A DNA stretch of 64,000 bases. Origin: Azolla caroliniana. Its lineage: Eukaryota; Polypodiophyta. Each line of letters begins with the position of its first letter. Positions within the stretch are counted from its first letter, which is position 1. The notes beneath the pieces were generated by a model, which searched no databases, was not told the DNA's origin, and saw only the letters and a program-made list of their open reading frames with translations. Below, piece by piece: positions 63,130-64,000 of this stretch. The DNA is taken from contig JBHGNT010000016.1 of NCBI GenBank assembly GCA_043228905.1, positions 3,348,001 to 3,412,000 of the forward strand. Reading direction: 5' to 3'. The position numbers were made by a program, and so were the translations under genes.

Positions 63130-64000
63130 CATAGACAATGCAATAGAGAGTGCACATTGTGATTGTGAGGTGAATGTGTGTGGGTAGTAGACTAGATTGA
63201 CACGTGTGAAAAGTAAAGCCAAATATAATTGAATGGAGCACATTGTATGAAAATGTAATCATTTCCACACTTGTTCAAGGCAAAAAAATGCATAATTGAT
63301 TAATCTTCTCACTTGTTCTCCAAAGCACATTTCATTAGAGAGTGCACATTTTGATCGTGGGAGGAATGTGTGTAGGAAGTAGATCATATTGACAATATAT
63401 GGAAAGAAAACCTCAATTTGTGTGTAGGGAGTGGAATATGTGTAGAAGGACCAAATTGACATGTACGGAAAGCAAGCCCAAGGGCCAAATCTAGTCAAAT
63501 GTAGTGCATTCGTATCAAAATGTGGTACTCCAACTCCCACACTTGTTCAAGGCAAAATATGCATAAATAATGAGTCTTCTTCCTTGTGGGACGAATGTGT
63601 GTAGGGAGTGGACCATATTCATAATATATGGAAAGAAAACCCAACTTTGTGTGTAGGGAGTGGAATGTGCATAGAGAGTGGACTAGATTGACATATGTGG
63701 AAAGCAAACATAAATCTAGTCAATGTCGCACATTTTGATTGTGGGAGGAATGTGTGTAGTGAGTGGACCATATTGATAATATGTGGAAAGCAAACCCGAT
63801 TTTGTGTATAGGGAGTGGAATGTGTGTAGAGAGTGGTTTGGATTGACATAAGTGGAAGGCAAATCTAAATCCAGTAAAAAAACGTCCCACATTTTACAAA
63901 GTGTGAGACTTTGACTCCCATACTTGTTACGGTCAAAATATCCATAAATAATGAGTCTTCTCACTTGTGCCCCAAAGTACATTGCAATAGAGAGTGCACA
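63130..64000. repeat. Degenerate tandem repeat running off the right edge
   Basis: Units begin near 63148, 63339, 63725 and 63989 with AGAGTGCACATTTTGAT-like starts, followed by GGAATGTGTGTAGG, TGGAAAGCAAAC and TCAAGGCAAAATATGCATAA. Unit length varies from about 190 to 390 bp, with internal sub-repeats of GTGTGTAGGGAGTGGA. The array continues beyond the window. Confidence 0.8.

Overview
The window reads as nuclear DNA of a flowering plant with a fairly repeat-rich genome. The genes are plant families with small exons and long GT-AG introns: an L-type lectin receptor kinase, a GH116 glucosylceramidase, a plant NUDT9-type Nudix hydrolase and a plant Caprin-like RNA-binding protein. The space between and inside them is filled with plant-type transposons (copia-like and gypsy LTR elements, a TRIM, a hAT, TA-flanked inverted-repeat elements, LINEs). 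I cannot name the species.

Layout. 0.45-2.1 kb: a complete gag-only LTR element (TR-GAG type) with target duplications. 4.1-9.9 kb: a miniature LTR element (TRIM) whose right LTR is split by a 4.8 kb hAT transposon carrying a broken transposase; both insertions keep perfect target duplications. 10.4-12 kb: a tandem duplication and a TIR element. 13.06-15.29 kb (+): an intact intronless lectin receptor kinase. 16.7-18.9 kb: a decayed gypsy element primed by tRNA-Ala, holding a second copy of the TIR element with a 48-bp palindromic minisatellite inside. 20.6-39.7 kb (-): an 18-exon GBA2/GH116 gene whose phases all join; its introns hold LINE remains, a solo LTR, MITEs and foldbacks. 40.3-41.5 kb: LINE 3' ends. 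42.8-46.8 kb (-): a 9-exon Nudix hydrolase. 49.55-55.64 kb (+): a 4-exon Caprin-like gene preceded by four CCAAT-N9-CCACG (ERSE-I) modules. 55.7-64 kb: no gene recognised, one MITE, and a degenerate tandem repeat running off the right edge.

Functionally the four genes are separate single genes, as usual in plants. The most notable signal is the ERSE array in front of the Caprin-like gene: family knowledge links ERSE-I (NF-Y plus bZIP28-type factors) to the unfolded protein response and Caprins to stress-granule mRNA control, so the sequence suggests an ER-stress-controlled RNA-binding protein. The nested transposons, with readable insertion order, are the second theme.
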